Numbered from the stretch's first letter, positions 17,845 to 26,040 are shown. The stretch is 64,000 nucleotides of DNA from Bacteroides luhongzhouii (GCF_009193295.2 NZ_CP059973.1:4526001-4590000); one strand, 5' to 3'. Notes: generated from the letters alone by a model not told the origin. Numbers and translations: made by a program.

Positions 17845-19553
17845 TCAAATGTGATGTTATTGACGCGAACTACCCATGGCAACACTTGTACAGACACTTT
17901 GAAGTATACATCACTGCTTTCGTCCGGATCGCCCGGATCTACCGGATCAGGATCTTTGCCCGGATCTGTGGGATGTCCCAGTAGGGAAATCTTGTCTACG
18001 CACAATTTATAAACATTGTTGCGTACTACAGCAAATTCCATTATGCCCATTTCTGCAGGCATGCCGTTGTTGTTGTGACGGTTCCAATAATAGTAAAGTA
18101 CTTCATACTCATTGTTGGCACGGTTGAGTGTGTAGATAGTAAAACCGTGGTCCGTCCACACCTTATCCGTTGGGGTGCCGCCGGCAGCTGCAGCCATCAC
18201 TGCATTATAAGCATTCTTAACGGCAGTGTTTTCCGATAAACCTGCAAACATACTCCGGGTATACAATGAATTGTGGTACATATAAAGAGGTTCTCCTTGT
18301 GCCATAGCAGCTTTCACATCAGGATTATCATCTGTGGCGATAATATGTCCTTTAAATACAATACCGGTCGAAATACCGCTCATTTGTCTGCCCGGAGAAG
18401 GTATTGTGTTCTCTGTCACATAACGCCAGATACGATAACCGGTCTTCTCTATATCGCTGGGGGCATTCTGCCAGTTGTCACCGTCATTTTCGACTTTGCT
18501 TGTAATTTCGGTCAATTTCACCCATTTCCATTCGGAGTTGTTGCCAAACTGTCCGGAAATCCATCCATTATCAGTGAATTTTCCTAAGTTATAGAAGAAG
18601 TTTCCCGTTAAATCTTCGCTTCCCGTATAAGAGATTTTGTCATCAAAGTCGTAATCCACTACATAATTATTAGTCGTCTCAAGCCCGCAAAGGTCGAATT
18701 TAGTATAATCTGCATTGCCACTGCCATCTTGTTTGCAAGTGCGGCGCAAATAATAAAACTCATTACTCATATTGAGCAGAGCCGCCTCAGTCAGCTGTAC
18801 TTGAACCATGGTTTTACCTTCCGAATTTTTGAGAACATTATAAGTAGCAGTAGCTCTATCTCCATTCTCACTATCGGACGGTCCCTGTTTGTAGTCGAAA
18901 CGAGCCACTGCGCGTTCCACTTTCACTGTCCCCAAAGGATAGGCAGATTCTTTCGTCTTATATAGAGCAAAAGATTCTGGCAGCGTGTTGGTTAATAAAA
19001 CAGCATTTGACATTAAGAATCTCCCACCTGTACATATCTCCATGTTTTCTCCATTTGACAATTTATAGGTTGCATTTCCCACTGTCAGCAATTCTCCGGA
19101 ATTAAATTTATTAGCCTTTTCTATCAAATCATCTGTCGGGTTGCAAAAGGCATAAATCAATACATCTTTTCCGGCTTGGCCACGCAATGCCGTTTCAGAA
19201 AGTCCCATGGTGTAAGTGTTTGCATCAACCCCTTCTGTTCCGTCGCTACCAGATATATAGCTAGACGCAATAAATTTGCGATCGGGCGTGGTTAAAACAA
19301 CCAAAACACCTTTTGTCACTTTGTTTTCATTATCTGTTCCAATTTCTATACCACCGTTAGAAGTGCCATAATCATCCTTCCCTTCCTCAGTGTCTGTTAC
19401 ACTGCGGGTTGTTTGGGGCAGTTCCAATCTAAAGCGCATATAAACTCCGTTTTCTACATCACCATCATTCACAGTAGCAATGTCGTCATTGTTACAAGCT
19501 GCCAATGCAAAACATAAAGCGCCTGCTAAAATTTTACTCCAGCTTTTTCTCAT
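17841..19553 (-). CDS. Mfa1-like fimbria major subunit
   Basis: A 570-residue lipoprotein precursor (MRKSWSKILAGALCFALAAC) with a Mfa1/FimA-type N-terminal domain: VYMRFRLELPQTTRSV, KVTKGVLVVLTTPDRKFIASSYIS, QAGKDVLIYAFCNPTDDLIEKAN. The arginine in TTRSV is a plausible maturation site. The C-terminal half ends with a Pro/Asp-rich linker and PWVVRVNNITFD, the donor-strand-like tail. It is followed by the anchor gene with a 4-bp overlap and preceded by the DUF3868 gene. By order in the operon and size this is the polymerising subunit of a type V pilus; receptor specificity cannot be told from sequence. Confidence 0.85.
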   Translation of the reverse strand: MRKSWSKILAGALCFALAACNNDDIATVNDGDVENGVYMRFRLELPQTTRSVTDTEEGKDDYGTSNGGIEIGTDNENKVTKGVLVVLTTPDRKFIASSYISGSDGTEGVDANTYTMGLSETALRGQAGKDVLIYAFCNPTDDLIEKANKFNSGELLTVGNATYKLSNGENMEICTGGRFLMSNAVLLTNTLPESFALYKTKESAYPLGTVKVERAVARFDYKQGPSDSENGDRATATYNVLKNSEGKTMVQVQLTEAALLNMSNEFYYLRRTCKQDGSGNADYTKFDLCGLETTNNYVVDYDFDDKISYTGSEDLTGNFFYNLGKFTDNGWISGQFGNNSEWKWVKLTEITSKVENDGDNWQNAPSDIEKTGYRIWRYVTENTIPSPGRQMSGISTGIVFKGHIIATDDNPDVKAAMAQGEPLYMYHNSLYTRSMFAGLSENTAVKNAYNAVMAAAAGGTPTDKVWTDHGFTIYTLNRANNEYEVLYYYWNRHNNNGMPAEMGIMEFAVVRNNVYKLCVDKISLLGHPTDPGKDPDPVDPGDPDESSDVYFKVSVQVLPWVVRVNNITFD

Positions 19554-19580
19554 CTTTTCTTATTTTTAAATTAGTATTCC

Positions 19581-21011
19581 TTATTTGATTTCCTCAATTT
19601 GCCTTAACATCTTTTCTGCCTCCGGCATTCCTTTACGCGCAGCTTCTTCAAACATTTTTTCGGCAGTGTCGAAATCTTTGTTCAAAGCAGCAAGAGTGGC
19701 GCGTGCATAGATAGCCTGCGGTGAATCACCGGCTTTCTGCAGGTAACGTTCGGCACTTTTAAGACCGCCACGACTCATAGCGATATTGGCAGCATTGAGG
19801 TTAGCCACTTCATCGTCGGGGAACATACGCACAGCGATGTCAAATGTTTCGTTATACTCCTCACTGCCTATTTCCATTTCTTGTGCGGCGAGATACATTT
19901 CATTGAGGCTTAGCTTCTGCGGCTGTGTCTTGATGAGACGTTTAATCTCTTCCACGTCAGTATAAGCACGCACTTCATACTTCACGGCATAGTCCGAATG
20001 GCGCAGCCCCGGATACACCTCTTTCAGCAAGAAAGCATACTCCTTCGGAAAAGCAGTCTTGATACTCCGTTCTTTGGCGTCCGGATCCATATTGCTACGT
20101 ATCAAGGCAAGGATGCCTGCCTTGTTGTCCAAAGATGAACTTTCAACGTAACGTTCCAGCCCGGCCCAATCCTCGGGTTCGTAGTCGGTAATGAATTGTG
20201 AGTCGGCAAAATTATATTGTTTGCGTACGTACTCTTTAAGTGTCTTCGTACGCCCCATGGCAAGGCGCTCGTTATTAGAATATGGACTTTCGGGCGATGC
20301 ATATCCCTTGATGCTGACAGAGATAATGCGCGTATCGGCATCGTTGCGTACAGCATCAATGGTGGAAAGAATCTTTTGCAATTCCACCGGATTACGGCGG
20401 TAGTTCTCATGTATTTCCGTACGGTTTACAGGAAAATCGATATAAGCTGAGCCTTCCAATACATTAATTTTTGGTTCGGCTTTCGGGCGTATATATATGT
20501 AAGAAGGCACAAACGCCTTCGGTTCGAGACGGAGCGCCAGCAACGGTTCGTTTTCGCCGGCAAGCGTCTCGTCACAACATCCGCACACTTCATTCAGGGT
20601 AACAAGTTTGGATGTATTCATCCATTTTTCATAAGGCACCACCGTACGATATTCCACTACCGACACGTCGCTCCGACGGTAAATTTGCGTAGTCGCCGGT
20701 CTCAAGTTATCATTGCGCAAATGATGATAATACCGATTGCGCCCTGCAATCAACACAGCAGGCAAGCTCAACGTGTTGTCATCACTTGCCAATGCCGGCG
20801 TAAATATTACTTCGCGATTGCTCTTAACCTCTAAATCGGATACGTCTATATCCATCGAAATGAAGAGTTTGTCATCCGAACGGGAAACGAAAAGGTTTCG
20901 CACTGTCACTTGCCCATTCATAAGCGGCTGCCCTTTTACTCCAGCCACACCAAGTAGTGACAACAAAACACTACCTATTATTTTAGCTATTTTATTGTTT
21001 ATTGTAATCAT
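19581..21011 (-). CDS. DUF3868 / OmpA-like periplasmic protein with TPR tail
   Basis: The frame is open from 21179, but that would overlap the upstream gene by 150 bp. The ATG at 21011 gives a 14-bp gap and a signal peptide MITINNKIAKIIGSVLLSLL, so it is chosen (476 residues). The N-terminal part (VRNLFVSRSDDKLFISMDIDVSDLEV, CGCCDETLAGENEPLLALRLEP) is the DUF3868 domain. The middle holds an OmpA-C-like peptidoglycan-binding segment (ISVSIKGYASPESPYSNNERLAMGRTKTLKEYV), and the last 100 residues look like TPR/Sel1 helices (YLQKAGDSPQAIYARATLAALNKD). This gene and the DUF3575 gene precede many Bacteroides Mfa operons and probably form the outer-membrane assembly or anchoring base. Confidence 0.82.
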   Translation of the reverse strand: MITINNKIAKIIGSVLLSLLGVAGVKGQPLMNGQVTVRNLFVSRSDDKLFISMDIDVSDLEVKSNREVIFTPALASDDNTLSLPAVLIAGRNRYYHHLRNDNLRPATTQIYRRSDVSVVEYRTVVPYEKWMNTSKLVTLNEVCGCCDETLAGENEPLLALRLEPKAFVPSYIYIRPKAEPKINVLEGSAYIDFPVNRTEIHENYRRNPVELQKILSTIDAVRNDADTRIISVSIKGYASPESPYSNNERLAMGRTKTLKEYVRKQYNFADSQFITDYEPEDWAGLERYVESSSLDNKAGILALIRSNMDPDAKERSIKTAFPKEYAFLLKEVYPGLRHSDYAVKYEVRAYTDVEEIKRLIKTQPQKLSLNEMYLAAQEMEIGSEEYNETFDIAVRMFPDDEVANLNAANIAMSRGGLKSAERYLQKAGDSPQAIYARATLAALNKDFDTAEKMFEEAARKGMPEAEKMLRQIEEIK

Positions 21012-21025
21012 GACTACAGACCGAA

Positions 21026-21613
21026 TTAAAATGTATAAACCAGATTGACAGCCGCTTTTGTGGGACCAAAATAGTTGTGCGATTTTCCTTTGGCAAGTTT
21101 GGTGCCGCAAGTTGCACATGGATAAACATCGTAGCGTGTATAAACCCAACCCACCCCGAGTTCGGCTTCCAAATTCCAATGCTTATTCAATATCCATGCA
21201 TAACCGTATGCAACGCCGGCACCGGCAAACCATCCTTGATAACGACGGTCGGAAACAACAGAGAAATCTGTACCTAGAAAAGAAAGGCTGTTCTTCAGAC
21301 CGCCAACGTTATATTGGCCGCCTAAAGCGTGGACACCCATAAAATGACCGGCAAAACGGTCGCAGAACCAATAACGCGCTTCCGGTTGCAAAAGCCAGTG
21401 TTTCCACTTCCGCTCATGAGAAAGTGTCCATCCATTGTAATCGGCAGATAAATCGAATGTCCAACGAGGAGCCAAACCTACCTCCACGCCTGCATTCACA
21501 TTCAAAAACGCATCATACAGAACATTTGTCTTAATTGCTACTTTCTGTGCTCTCGCCATCGGACATAACGCCCCAGACAAGACTAACAACAGAAAAAAAG
21601 TCGTTCGTTTCAT
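21026..21613 (-). CDS. DUF3575 outer-membrane beta-barrel protein
   Basis: First gene of the fimbrial operon, 195 residues. A signal peptide (MKRTTFFLLLVLSGALCPMARAQ) is followed by alternating strands rich in Trp/Tyr (AIKTNVLYDAFLNVNAGVEVGL, FDLSADYNGWTLSH, YWFCDRFAGHFMGVHALGGQYN, VAYGYAWILNKHW) and a terminal aromatic strand ending NLVYTF, as expected for a small outer-membrane barrel. The family is recurrently paired with DUF3868 upstream of fimbrillin genes. The transcript leader is unusually long (about 220 bases) with a hairpin near its 5' end. Confidence 0.82.
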   Translation of the reverse strand: MKRTTFFLLLVLSGALCPMARAQKVAIKTNVLYDAFLNVNAGVEVGLAPRWTFDLSADYNGWTLSHERKWKHWLLQPEARYWFCDRFAGHFMGVHALGGQYNVGGLKNSLSFLGTDFSVVSDRRYQGWFAGAGVAYGYAWILNKHWNLEAELGVGWVYTRYDVYPCATCGTKLAKGKSHNYFGPTKAAVNLVYTF

Positions 21614-21678
21614 CTCAAGTGTGTATTATTCAGTTTAACTTTAAGTCTTTACTTATTTAACCCTCTGAATTCCCCACA

Positions 21679-21697
21679 AGTACATATAAAATGTACT
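21679..21697. promoter_or_regulatory. Palindrome AGTACAT/ATGTACT in the fimbrial leader
   Basis: AGTACAT (21679-21685) and ATGTACT (21691-21697) are perfect complements around ATAAA, 66 bp upstream of the DUF3575 start. This could be a protein-binding site or an RNA hairpin within the leader. Confidence 0.35.
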
Positions 21698-21806
21698 AAT
21701 AAAACTACATCGGACAATATCCCGGATGATAATATAATATACACAATATTTATGCTTCTCTCTATATAAGATTAAGAAAAACACCAAGCAATATAAAAAA
21801 ATCAGC

Positions 21807-21823
21807 ACCTCTTCATAAGAGGT
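21807..21823 (-). promoter_or_regulatory. Leader hairpin with nearby T run (possible attenuator)
   Basis: Just after the predicted transcription start of the fimbrial operon the minus strand reads ACCTCTT-ATG-AAGAGGT, a 7-base stem. Five bases later comes a run of seven T. The stem is short, so early termination is possible but weak. Confidence 0.35.
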
Positions 21824-21838
21824 ATATTAATTTACGGG

Positions 21839-21869
21839 CAAAGTTACATAAATTCCTTAAAGAAACAAT
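21839..21869 (-). promoter_or_regulatory. Bacteroides-type promoter of the fimbrial operon
   Basis: Minus strand ATTG (21869-21866), 19-base spacer, then TAACTTTG (21846-21839). The -7 box is a perfect TAnnTTTG, and the spacing equals that of the galE promoter. It lies 226 bp before the first fimbrial start codon, so the leader is long. Confidence 0.6.
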
Positions 21870-21971
21870 ATAATATGACTTTTTTTTAATCATCTCCAAA
21901 AAAATCAAATAAGATAACTGCCATACACTCCTCCCCTTCTTTTTTTATAAGACCGCAAAAATTGCTTCATA

Positions 21972-22013
21972 AAAAGATGGCAGGCGAGAAAATTTTCTCG
22001 CCTGCCATCTTTT
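21972..22013. terminator. 42-bp perfect palindrome (terminator)
   Basis: Two 21-base arms meet without a spacer: the left arm is AAAAGATGGCAGGCGAGAAAA and the right arm its exact complement. The last bases overlap the stop codon of the frameshifted gene on the minus strand (22012-22014), and on that strand it is followed by five T, so it ends leftward transcription from that gene. The A/T ends make it symmetrical and it may also stop rightward transcription. Confidence 0.65.
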
Positions 22014-22313
22014 ATTTCACCTGCTTTTCATTGCATTCTTCTCTCTCCTCTTTTTCCTTACGATACCTCATATATAGCCGTTTCCACCTGTCCAAAACCC
22101 TCTCTATTTCCTCCTCGTCAAGATAATCAAAACAGAGTTCCACAACTTTTAAGTAATTACCCAATGAGCAATCTAGCCCTTTTTTAACTCATTCAAAGGA
22201 TCATGGCCGATCCCCAATGCCTTGTACACATTCTCATTTGTCAAATACGCGTGTTTAAGCAACTCACTAACGCCAGCTCCTAATGCAGCGTAATAGTTTT
22301 TTTCTTTTTTCAT
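22012..22313 (-). pseudogene. Small hypothetical gene split by a -1 frame change at A6
   Basis: ATG at 22313 starts a 46-residue frame (MKKEKNYYAALGAGVSELLK, then LTNENVYKALGIGHDPLNELKKG) that stops at TAG 22175-22173. The bases just before that stop read TTA AAA AAG GGC TAG. If the ribosome slips back one base on A-AAA-AAG, or if one A is restored to the run, translation continues for 55 more residues (GLDCSLGNYLKVVELCFDYL, ending EECNEKQVK) to TAA at 22014-22012, giving 100 residues with a helical, charged C-terminus. I do not recognise the family. Either a decayed gene or a programmed-frameshift gene; its stop sits in the terminator palindrome. Confidence 0.6.
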
Positions 22314-22478
22314 ACTTATTTATTATTAAAATTGCACCTTAACGGTTAATTATTTTAACTTTCATCCTAACATATCAGGATAATACTTATTTTGTTTCTA
22401 CTACATTTACACCATGTTTCAAACATGTACATGTATATGTTGCAAAGTAAATAATTTAATTTATAATAACAAATAATT

Positions 22479-23102
22479 ATGCCAAACAATTACAAAATGT
22501 CCTATTTCATGCCTCCTATCGCCCCTATCAAAGACAAACAGGGACAAATACTCACTCCCCCCACACTTTTCCCCATCTGCGAAGCCTGCATTGAACAGGT
22601 TTTCCGAATGATTACCAGCAACGAGAACCTCAGACTCCTGACCGAGCAAGTACGCAACGCACCGGACATACGCATAGCAAAAACAAAACTTTTGCCCTAT
22701 GTAACTCCCTGCGGCACCTTCTCCCGCCGCAGCAGCAAATGCCTCCTGTCCCCATCAGGGCTGGTGATAGTGGACCTGGACCATTTCCGTTCTTACCGGG
22801 AAACAGAAGAAATGCGCCGTGTGTTACATGACGACCCGCTCCTCCGTCCCGTACTCACGTTTATCAGTCCCAGCGGACTGGGTGTAAAGGCCTTTGTACC
22901 CACCCACCGTTTATCCACGGCAACTGGCTACAAACAAATCACAGAATGCATGAGTTGGGCAATGTGGTACGTAGAGACAGCATATAATACAGAAACATCT
23001 GTTTTTCCCGAAACAAAGACCAAAGTAGATTTCTCCGGCAAAGACCTCGTGAGATCCTGCTTTCTTAGCCACGACCCCGAAGCTTTATTCAGAAACATCT
23101 AA
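22479..23102 (+). CDS. BT4734-like / VirE N-terminal domain protein (primase-like)
   Basis: A 207-residue protein carrying the BT4734-like (VirE_N) domain: KLLPYVTPCGTFSRRSSKCL, GLVIVDLDHFRS, and LTFISPSGLGVKAFVP. The DLDH pair of acidic residues resembles the metal-binding strand of archaeo-eukaryotic-type primases, to which this family has been linked. In many Bacteroides proteins this domain is fused in front of the DUF3987 ATPase; here the two are separate genes 19 bp apart. It opens the accessory cassette between fimbrial and capsule loci. No catalytic activity can be claimed. Confidence 0.8.
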   Translation: MPNNYKMSYFMPPIAPIKDKQGQILTPPTLFPICEACIEQVFRMITSNENLRLLTEQVRNAPDIRIAKTKLLPYVTPCGTFSRRSSKCLLSPSGLVIVDLDHFRSYRETEEMRRVLHDDPLLRPVLTFISPSGLGVKAFVPTHRLSTATGYKQITECMSWAMWYVETAYNTETSVFPETKTKVDFSGKDLVRSCFLSHDPEALFRNI

Positions 23103-23121
23103 CATAAGACAATAAGAAAAA

Positions 23122-24984
23122 ATGAACAACATCGAATCACTACGCCGTCTCACCGAGACAGTTGAAACGGCAGGAGCAGACATCGCCCCTACTTACATCG
23201 AATACATACAACTGGCATTTGCCATCGCCACAGACTGCGGCGAAGCCGGGCGCAACTATTTCCACCGTCTCTGCTGCCTGTCTGCCAAGTACCAACGCGA
23301 ACATACCGAACGGGTGTTCTCCAACGCACTCGCCACAAAACATGGTGACGTACATCTGGGCACGGCTTTCCACCTTGCCGGAATCGCAGGAGTCAAGCTC
23401 CATCAAGACGACATTATAAACAACCCGAAGGGTACAAAGGGTACAGAAGATTCAAGGGCAAATTTCTCCACACACACGTGCGCGCGTTATAAGGTAGACA
23501 ATGACGGAAATACCGGAAAGGAGGAAAATACCCAAGAAGAGGAAAGAGAAGAAGAGGAACTTCTCTCGGGCAGTGAACCAAAGCAACAACTGCCCACCTT
23601 CCCCAAAGCCAATTGGCCCACACTCCTGCAACGTATCATTACCTATGGCAAAAGCGACGCCCTAAAAGATGTTATGCTTTTAGGAGCATTGACAGCCCTT
23701 GGCGCGACCATCGCCCCACACTTGCGCTGTTCCTATAGCGGCAAATTCCTGCATCCCTGCCTTCAGTATTTTGCCATCGCTCCTTCGGCTTCCGGCAAGA
23801 GCATCCTCTCTTACATCCGGCTGCTTGCCACTCCCATTCACGACGAAATCCGTGCGGAAGTGGCAGCAAAGATGAAAATCTACAAGAAAGAGAAAGCCGC
23901 CTACGAGGCATTGGGCAAAGAACGAGCGAAAGTGGACGCACCGCAAATGCCCGCCAACAAGATGTTCATCATTTCGGGTAACAACACCGGCACAGGCATC
24001 CTGCAAAATATTATGGACTCTGACGGAATAGGATTTATCTGCGAATCTGAAGCGGATACCCTCTCTACCGCCATCAACGCAGACCATGGACATTGGAGCG
24101 ATACCCTCCGCAAAGCCTTCGACCACGACTGCCTGTCTTACAACCGCCGCACCGACCAGGAATACCGTGAAGTGAAGAAAAGCTACATCTCCCTCAACAT
24201 TTCCGGCACACCGTCGCAAGTGAAATCCTTCATCCCCACCACGGAAGACGGAGCCTTCTCCCGGCAATTGTTCTACTACCTCTACGGCATCGACCAATGG
24301 ATCAACCAATTTTTGGAAGACGACCTGGATCTCGAAGAGGTATTTACCAACCTCGGATTGGAATGGAAAAAAGAAGTGGAACAGATAAGAGCACATGGGA
24401 TACACACGCTCTGCCTTACCGAGGAACAGAAAAAAGAGTTCAACGCCCAATTCTCCCACCTCTTCCAACGCTCGAGCATAGCCAACGGCAGGGAGATGTA
24501 CAGCTCCATCGCCCGCCTGGCTGTCAATCTATGCCGCATCATGTCGATAGTAGCCCTGCTGCGTGCCCTCGAAAGCCCGCATCCCTACCAAGTGAAGAAC
24601 GCTCCCGCCTCGGGACTGACTCCGGATAAGAACATTCCCGAAGATAACATCAAAGACAATATCATCACCCGTTGGAAGGTTGCCATCACCCCTGACGATT
24701 TCCACGCAGTGCTCCGTCTTGCGGAACCGCTCTACCGCCATGCCACACACATACTCTCTTTCCTTCCTTCCACGGAAATCAGCCGACGTTCCAATGCCGA
24801 CCGCGACTTCCTCTTCTCGCAGTTGGGCGACCGTTTCACTCGTGCACAAATGATAGAGATAGCAGAAGCCATCGGAATTAAGAAAAATACCGCCATCACT
24901 TGGTTGAAACGACTGACGCAGCGAGGCATATTAGTCAAGGGAGATGCCAACGGAGTATATGAACGCGCATGTGCGCGTGTGTGA
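23122..24984 (+). CDS. DUF3987 ATPase with N-terminal PriCT-like segment
   Basis: The 620 residues start with a PriCT-like helical segment (YIQLAFAIATDCGEAGRNYFHRL), pass a low-complexity acidic linker (residues 125-155), and enter the DUF3987 domain. A P-loop-like IAPSASGKS at about 215-223 is followed by NNTGTGILQNIMDSDGIGFICESEADTLS and a Walker-B-like segment, then SYISLNISGTPSQVKSFIP. The last 70 residues look like a winged helix (FTRAQMIEIAEAIGIKKNTAITWLKRL). Domain order matches primase-helicase proteins of phages and plasmids. It is co-oriented with the primase-like gene and ends before the triple palindrome. Confidence 0.82.
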   Translation: MNNIESLRRLTETVETAGADIAPTYIEYIQLAFAIATDCGEAGRNYFHRLCCLSAKYQREHTERVFSNALATKHGDVHLGTAFHLAGIAGVKLHQDDIINNPKGTKGTEDSRANFSTHTCARYKVDNDGNTGKEENTQEEEREEEELLSGSEPKQQLPTFPKANWPTLLQRIITYGKSDALKDVMLLGALTALGATIAPHLRCSYSGKFLHPCLQYFAIAPSASGKSILSYIRLLATPIHDEIRAEVAAKMKIYKKEKAAYEALGKERAKVDAPQMPANKMFIISGNNTGTGILQNIMDSDGIGFICESEADTLSTAINADHGHWSDTLRKAFDHDCLSYNRRTDQEYREVKKSYISLNISGTPSQVKSFIPTTEDGAFSRQLFYYLYGIDQWINQFLEDDLDLEEVFTNLGLEWKKEVEQIRAHGIHTLCLTEEQKKEFNAQFSHLFQRSSIANGREMYSSIARLAVNLCRIMSIVALLRALESPHPYQVKNAPASGLTPDKNIPEDNIKDNIITRWKVAITPDDFHAVLRLAEPLYRHATHILSFLPSTEISRRSNADRDFLFSQLGDRFTRAQMIEIAEAIGIKKNTAITWLKRLTQRGILVKGDANGVYERACARV

Positions 24985-25055
24985 GTGAGCCCGGAAAAAG
25001 TGTACCCGCTGTACCCCCGCCGCAAATAAATAACGGTACAGCATTTTACGGATAC

Positions 25056-25114
25056 TAAAGCGGCGCTTTAGAGAGCATAAAGCTAAGCTTTAGCCCCCTT
25101 AAAGCGCCGCTTTA
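25056..25114. repeat. Three 15-bp palindromes at a 22-bp period
   Basis: TAAAGCGGCGCTTTA (25056-25070), TAAAGCTAAGCTTTA (25078-25092) and TAAAGCGCCGCTTTA (25100-25114) each read as a near-perfect palindrome and are separated by exactly 7 bp. The outer two are also complements of each other, so the whole can fold into one long hairpin. It lies between convergent genes and includes the DUF4248 stop codon. It could be a bidirectional terminator, an array of binding sites, or both. Confidence 0.7.
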
Positions 25115-25330
25115 AGGTTCTCCCAATGCATCCACAATCACCCTCACCTCCAAAGGCGTATATGAACGGCGCTCCGGTTGATAGCCCAGGTCGTACAACC
25201 GTTGCAGCAGTCCGGGACACCGCTCTATCCACTTTTTCATTTTTCGGTAAGCGGCAATATCAGTAAGTTCGGGAGAATAGAGTTGCGCCAGTTCCATGCG
25301 CCCGTAGGCACGTATTCTGAATTCGATCAT
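25112..25330 (-). CDS. DUF4248 family protein
   Basis: A 72-residue soluble protein: FRIRAYGRMELAQLYSPELT, then AYRKMKKWIERCPGLLQRLY and RSYTPLEVRVIVDALGEP. It matches the DUF4248 pattern of a small helical protein with a putative helix-turn-helix (ELTDIAAYRKMKKWI). In Bacteroides it regularly accompanies HU-like and VirE-N/DUF3987 genes. It is transcribed opposite to its neighbours from a promoter 30 bp upstream, divergent from the HU gene, which would fit a regulator of the cassette. The function is otherwise unknown. Confidence 0.8.
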   Translation of the reverse strand: MIEFRIRAYGRMELAQLYSPELTDIAAYRKMKKWIERCPGLLQRLYDLGYQPERRSYTPLEVRVIVDALGEP

Positions 25331-25359
25331 AATGGATAAGAGTTTGATTTAATGTTACA

Positions 25360-25367
25360 AATATAGC
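25360..25367 (-). promoter_or_regulatory. Predicted -7 box of the DUF4248 gene
   Basis: Minus strand TATATTTG fits TAnnTTTG and lies 30 bp before the start codon. Confidence 0.5.
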
Positions 25368-25470
25368 AAAATAGTTGTACATACGCAAGGCTTTCCGGTT
25401 GAATAACCGACCCTAACTGCACATAACTGACAAGTAACGGGCATAAATGCATATAAGCGATTTTTCGGAC

Positions 25471-25500
25471 TTCCGACATCCTATCTTTGTATCGTCGGAA
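25471..25500 (+). promoter_or_regulatory. HU-HIG gene promoter framed by an inverted repeat
   Basis: TATCTTTG (25482-25489) is a perfect -7 box. It is bracketed by TTCCGAC (25471-25477) and GTCGGAA (25494-25500), a 7-bp inverted repeat placed so that a dimeric protein bound there would cover the -7 element and start point. An autoregulatory operator is inferred. Confidence 0.5.
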
Positions 25501-25551
25501 GGGAAAAGAATCCCGGAGACACGATGTTTTAACCCTTTAATTTATTGTTTT

Positions 25552-26040
25552 ATGATTCGTTACAAAATTTATCAGAACCAGCAGAAAAAAGGCTTGAATG
25601 CGGGTAAGTGGTTCGCCCGTGCAGTAAGCGACGAGACGTTTGATTTGGCAAAGCTTGCCGAACACATGTCGAAGCACAATTCACCGTATTCCGGTGGTGT
25701 CATCAAAGGTGTGCTTTCGGATATGGTAGATTGTATCAAGGAGTTGTTGCTGGACGGAAAGTGTGTGAAAATTGATGATCTTGCCATTTTTGGGGTAGGT
25801 ATTCGCAGTAAGGCGGCTGATACGCTGGAAGAGTTCTCGTTGGAGAAGAATATTAGCGGCATGCGTCTGAAAGCTCGTGCCACCGGTAACTTATCAACTA
25901 CCAACTTGAAACTCGACAGTCAGTTGAAACAGCAGGCTGAGTATCAGAAACCGGGCACTTCCGGAGGTGGTTCTGATCCGGATGATAACCCTGATCCGAA
26001 ACCGGATGGAGGCGGCGAAGCACCTGACCCGGCTGCTTAA
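25552..26040 (+). CDS. HU-HIG family DNA-binding protein
   Basis: The frame is open from 25447 but the ATG at 25552 is chosen: it follows the promoter by about 60 bp and yields the standard start MIRYKIYQNQQKKGLNAGKW. The 162-residue product has an HU/IHF-like fold of the Bacteroidetes HU-HIG type (LAEHMSKHNSPYSGGVIKGVLSDMVDCIKELLLDGKCVKI, then LAIFGVGIRSKAA) and a Gly/Pro/Asp-rich tail (GGGSDPDDNPDPKPDGGGE). It probably bends or packages DNA. The divergent DUF4248 gene and the flanked promoter suggest local regulation. Confidence 0.87.
   Translation: MIRYKIYQNQQKKGLNAGKWFARAVSDETFDLAKLAEHMSKHNSPYSGGVIKGVLSDMVDCIKELLLDGKCVKIDDLAIFGVGIRSKAADTLEEFSLEKNISGMRLKARATGNLSTTNLKLDSQLKQQAEYQKPGTSGGGSDPDDNPDPKPDGGGEAPDPAA

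Noticed and set aside
21012..21179. Longer start for the DUF3868 gene
   Set aside because: It would overlap the DUF3575 gene by 150 bp and bury the signal peptide.
23680..24468. 262-codon minus-strand frame within the DUF3987 gene
   Set aside because: The plus frame has conserved motifs (IAPSASGKS); the minus frame has none.
25056..25114. CRISPR array
   Set aside because: Only three units with 7-bp spacers and no cas genes; the units are palindromes and the outer pair is one stem.
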